Assembly (NCBI RefSeq): GCF_023168145.1
Contig: NZ_BQYK01000001.1
Coordinates: 15,239-79,238, forward strand
From: Sporosarcina sp. NCCP-2222
GTDB lineage: Bacteria; Bacillota; Bacilli; Bacillales_A; Planococcaceae
DNA length: 64,000 nt
Direction of reading: 5' to 3'
The first letter of the stretch is position 1. Each line of letters opens with the position of its first letter. The position numbers were made by a program, and so were the translations under genes. Shown here piece by piece: positions 61,023-64,000 of the stretch. The notes beneath the pieces are model-generated. The model worked only from the letters and a program-made list of their open reading frames with translations. It did no database searches and was not told where the DNA came from.

Positions 61023-61880
61023 ATGAATAAGCGAGTAGGGATGTTTCTGGTTATCCTGAGTTTGCTGATATCTGTCGGAACACTTCTAGACATTTCATCA
61101 GATTTTAACGCGGCCCTCATCGGGGTCTTTCTAATCGGATTGCCTCTTTACATACTTGGGCAAATGATTCGGGTCGGAAGGGATCAATTCAGGAAGAGCG
61201 GCATTCTCTACATTTGGGGGTTCATTTACTGTCTTGTTATCGTACCGGCGCTCTTTTTATCATTGGATGGCTATGAAGAGTTGAAAAGAGAGACGTTTGC
61301 CAATCAGCATTTTATCCTGTATGAATCTTATTCGGAAGCATCAGGTGCTGATCTTACCATCGGTTTTATAATACTTATATTGTTGATATTCACCTTTCCC
61401 TTCATGGATTTACCGAAAAGAGGAAAATGGATAGCCGGCTCCCTTTCTATCTTGATCGTTATCGGTTTTATTTCTTACCAATATATCATGTGGAGTGATT
61501 ATCGCGGAATCCACGCGGAACAGGGTCTTCTTTCTCACAGTTGGAAAGGAGAAACAGAAACCATATCATATGATGACATTAGAGAGATTACAGTACTTCC
61601 TACAGTTAAATATGCTTCTATAAGCGACCCGACCGACGATACTTACTTTTACTGGAAGATGACCTTCTTAACGGTGGATAATCAGGAAACGACATATACT
61701 TTCCATTTAAGTGAGGAAGACATAAATATATCTACTCGAATTCAACAAGTTGCAAATGAACATCACATTCCCTTCGTTATTTATCAAATGAATAAAAAAA
61801 CAAAGGAAGAATTCACCTTTCAGTTAAATTTAAACGAGCTCAATAAGGAACCGTTTTACTCTTTTTTCGGTGAAGAATGA
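61023..61880 (+). CDS. Membrane protein of unknown function
   Basis: About 285 residues from ATG 61023 (GGGAGGTGG upstream). Five helices in the first 160 residues, then a soluble C-terminal part with a PH-like beta pattern (ETETISYDDIREITVLP) and ending LNKEPFYSFFGEE. No family recognised. Confidence 0.7.
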   Translation: MNKRVGMFLVILSLLISVGTLLDISSDFNAALIGVFLIGLPLYILGQMIRVGRDQFRKSGILYIWGFIYCLVIVPALFLSLDGYEELKRETFANQHFILYESYSEASGADLTIGFIILILLIFTFPFMDLPKRGKWIAGSLSILIVIGFISYQYIMWSDYRGIHAEQGLLSHSWKGETETISYDDIREITVLPTVKYASISDPTDDTYFYWKMTFLTVDNQETTYTFHLSEEDINISTRIQQVANEHHIPFVIYQMNKKTKEEFTFQLNLNELNKEPFYSFFGEE

Positions 61881-61881
61881 C

Positions 61882-61914
61882 AAGACCGCTTCTTTTGAAA
61901 GAGGCGGTCTTGAT
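61882..61914. terminator. Bidirectional terminator
   Basis: AAGACCGC/GCGGTCTT with a 14-base loop between converging genes. Confidence 0.75.
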
Positions 61915-61919
61915 TGTAA

Positions 61920-63146
61920 TTATTCGATTGCGGCTTCCGACTCCATCCACTCTTTGCCCTCTACATGCCTGGATACAATCATACTTGCGACAGTATCGCC
62001 CGTCGCATTCACCATCGTAGCCGGTGGATCAACGACAACACCGATCGCAGAGATAATCGGCAATGCTTCCAGCGGCAAACCGTACATCGTAACGATGACC
62101 ATTTCGCCAATGAAACCTCCACCTGGAATCCCGCTCATGACAACTCCCGACAGCAAGGAAATTCCGATAGCAGTTAAAAATGTACCGATACCTGTAAAGT
62201 CCATGTTAAACACGCCGAATACAAAAGCGATCTTCAACATAGCGGATAAACAGGAACCATCCATATGAATCGTTGCTCCTAACGGCAGGACGGTTTCACG
62301 AATGTCTTTTGGTACCCCAATTTTTTTGGCCGCCTGCAAATTGACTGGCAGCGTGGCAAAACTGCTTCCTGTCCCTAATGCAGTAGCGGCAGGCGTTAAG
62401 ATGTTTTTCCAAAAGCGGGCAATTCCTTTTCGTCCGCCTGCCAAAAACGCATAGAGTGTGAATCCAATCGCAAAATAAGCAAATGAAACAGGATAATACA
62501 GGAGAAATGCTTGCGCATAATCACCGATTAATTCGGCTCCGAAAGAACCAATCAATGCTGCAAAATAGGCGGCTAAACCAATTGGCGCATAATACATAAT
62601 CAGCTTGATAACACGCATGAACACTTCCGAACCGCTTGAAAGGAACTTTGCCAACGGCCGCCCCGCTTCTCCCGCCAAACTCGTTGCCACTCCAACCAGC
62701 ACAGCGAAGACGATGAGTGCGAGCATGTTCCTCCGGCTGAATAATTCAACAAAATCAGGCACAGTAAATGTACTGACTAATTGTTGTGACAGTGTTAACT
62801 TTTCCACTTGTTCCGGTTCAACTAATGGAATCGAAGTTCCTGTGCCGACCGGAAATACTAAGACCGCAATCAGCATAACAATCGAGGCGATAATTCCGGT
62901 AATCACAAACACAGTTATCATGGAGCCCATGATTTTCCCCAACCGTCTCATGCTTTCCATATTGGCAACTGCTGAAGTTATTGAAAAAAATACGAGTGGA
63001 ACAACAACCATAAACAATAAATTCAAAAACACCTCGCCAAACGGTTTCAGAACACTTGCCTTTTCCCCGAAAATTAAACCAATTACCGAACCGATGACAA
63101 TCGAAGCCAATAATAACATTGGAAACCGATATGCCTTCCATTTCAC
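61920..63146 (-). CDS. Dicarboxylate/amino acid:cation symporter (DAACS family)
   Basis: 408 residues, eight helices plus two re-entrant loops. FMVVVPLVFFSITSAVANM, the serine-rich re-entrant loop ALGTGSSFATLPVNLQAAKKIG, GATIHMDGSCL and VDPPATMVNATGDTVAS are diagnostic of the GltP/DctA fold. Takes up glutamate, aspartate or C4-dicarboxylates with Na+ or H+. GTG start with GGGGGG seven bases upstream. It lies just downstream of dapF on the same strand. Confidence 0.93.
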   Translation of the reverse strand: MKWKAYRFPMLLLASIVIGSVIGLIFGEKASVLKPFGEVFLNLLFMVVVPLVFFSITSAVANMESMRRLGKIMGSMITVFVITGIIASIVMLIAVLVFPVGTGTSIPLVEPEQVEKLTLSQQLVSTFTVPDFVELFSRRNMLALIVFAVLVGVATSLAGEAGRPLAKFLSSGSEVFMRVIKLIMYYAPIGLAAYFAALIGSFGAELIGDYAQAFLLYYPVSFAYFAIGFTLYAFLAGGRKGIARFWKNILTPAATALGTGSSFATLPVNLQAAKKIGVPKDIRETVLPLGATIHMDGSCLSAMLKIAFVFGVFNMDFTGIGTFLTAIGISLLSGVVMSGIPGGGFIGEMVIVTMYGLPLEALPIISAIGVVVDPPATMVNATGDTVASMIVSRHVEGKEWMESEAAIE

Positions 63147-63188
63147 CCTGCATCCCCCCTTGTTCTTTTAGTACAAAGCTTTTCATAA

Positions 63189-64000
63189 CTACCTATTCCA
63201 ATAGAACACTCCACTGGCTGAAAATTCAGCGGGACCCGTCATCCAAACATGTCCGTCTGAAGCCCAGCAGATACTCAAGTCTCCACCACTTAGATGAACC
63301 GTTATGTCTTGATCGCGGTCGGCAAAGCCATTTAAAACAGCTGCCACTACTGCAGCGCAAGCACCTGTTCCACAGGCTTCCGTTATTCCCGATCCTCTCT
63401 CCCACACCCGGAAATTCATTTCTTTTGAATTAATAATCTCAACAAATTCCACATTTACTCTCTCGGGAAATCGATAATCGTCTGTCACAATCGAACCGAT
63501 TTCCTGTAATGGAGCACTTTCTATGTCATCAACAAAAAATACCGCATGGGGATTTCCCATGAAGAGAGCTGTCACTTCTAATGTATGAGCGCCTAACGGG
63601 AACGATTCCGATATCACGTATGCATCATCTTCTCCTGTCATCGGGATGCTTCGCCTATTCAATACTGGCGGTCCCATATCGATCTTTACAATACTTTCTT
63701 GCCCGCTCTTCGAAATTACTTCCGCCTCTGTCCGCCCCGCTTTCGTATGAATGGCACATTTTGATGCCGTAACGATCTCTTGTTTCACTGCATATGCTGC
63801 GACACAGCGCAAGCCGTTCCCGCAGCTTTGACCTTCTGATCCATCCTTATTGAATATCCGCATACCACAGTCGGCTTTATCACTTGGCAGAATCAGGATC
63901 AACCCGTCAGAACCGATGCCTGTATTGGGATTCGATATAGCTCTTGCTAAGGGAGCAAGCCAAGCCTCCTGCAATGGAAGCTGGAAGGCATCGACATAGA
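63189..64000 (-). CDS. dapF: Diaminopimelate epimerase (5' end outside window)
   Basis: Converts LL- to meso-diaminopimelate for lysine and peptidoglycan. Both catalytic cysteines are seen, in QSCGNGLRCVAAYAV and TEACGTGACAAVVA, with the domain motif NPNTGIGSDGLILI. The open frame runs on to the window end (Tyr-Val-Asp-Ala upstream), so the TTG at 63974 is internal and the start lies beyond 64000. The stop precedes the symporter gene by about 40 bases. Confidence 0.95.
   Translation of the reverse strand, partial: YVDAFQLPLQEAWLAPLARAISNPNTGIGSDGLILILPSDKADCGMRIFNKDGSEGQSCGNGLRCVAAYAVKQEIVTASKCAIHTKAGRTEAEVISKSGQESIVKIDMGPPVLNRRSIPMTGEDDAYVISESFPLGAHTLEVTALFMGNPHAVFFVDDIESAPLQEIGSIVTDDYRFPERVNVEFVEIINSKEMNFRVWERGSGITEACGTGACAAVVAAVLNGFADRDQDITVHLSGGDLSICWASDGHVWMTGPAEFSASGVFYWNR

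Noticed and set aside
1..64000. tRNA, rRNA, prophage or integrative element
   Set aside because: I saw no T-loop-like GGTTCGAATCC segments, no rRNA sequence, no integrase and no phage structural genes.

Overview
The window reads as chromosome of a Gram-positive, low-to-moderate GC Bacillota of the Bacillales, most like the Planococcaceae (Sporosarcina, Lysinibacillus and relatives). Grounds: strong AGGAGG-type ribosome sites with many TTG and GTG starts, intrinsic terminators after most operons, a dltXABCD operon, HprK, a glmS ribozyme, CsaA, a LytR-CpsA-Psr protein, YitT and YugN-like proteins, and a FapR operator. The genus is an inference. I found no rRNA, tRNA, CRISPR array, prophage or intact insertion sequence.

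Region 1 (1-9.6 kb) is a cell-envelope block: a two-component system closely resembling streptococcal CiaR/CiaH (response regulator cut by the window start), a VTC-domain polyphosphate polymerase with a DUF4956 membrane protein, plsC under a FapR operator, and dltXABCD for D-alanylation of teichoic acids. Direct repeats with the spacing of the published CiaR box lie at the promoters of both the VTC operon and the dlt operon, which suggests one local regulon. An eight-copy 20-21 bp tandem repeat lies between plsC and dlt.

Region 2 (9.6-25 kb) holds mostly single metabolic and resistance-like genes: an ANT-type nucleotidyltransferase, methyltransferases, csaA, a LysE exporter, pyridoxal kinase divergent from a probable ECF vitamin S component, an Lgt variant, a GyrI-like protein divergent from a YafY-type regulator, DUF523 and GNAT enzymes. 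Two decayed genes are visible: an ABC ATPase remnant and a 137-codon frame with three nonsense codons.

Region 3 (25-40 kb) contains a glycine-rich-domain-like protein, a PadR/ABC-2 export pair, cytidine deaminase, a cold-shock-like protein, a Ca2+/cation antiporter, VOC and GNAT proteins, a DUF4145-like protein and an IS1595 transposase remnant. Its most interesting element is a 350-base leader before a phosphotransferase gene (27811-28165). It has a promoter, a short leader peptide, alternative antiterminator/terminator hairpins and a second peptide whose stop overlaps the start codon, and looks like ribosome-mediated attenuation of a possible antibiotic-resistance gene.

Region 4 (38-64 kb) holds glmS with its ribozyme, MOSC and hprK, a DUF2243-ctaG pair, an LCP gene, yitT, a Fur-boxed small membrane protein, an MBL hydrolase, an aminoglycoside-phosphotransferase-like gene divergent from an MFS exporter, a KstD-like FAD dehydrogenase with a CoxG-like partner behind a TetR-type operator, yugN, a homodimeric-type ABC exporter, a dicarboxylate symporter and dapF (cut by the window end).

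All calls come from reading the sequence. No alignment, fold calculation or database search was run.
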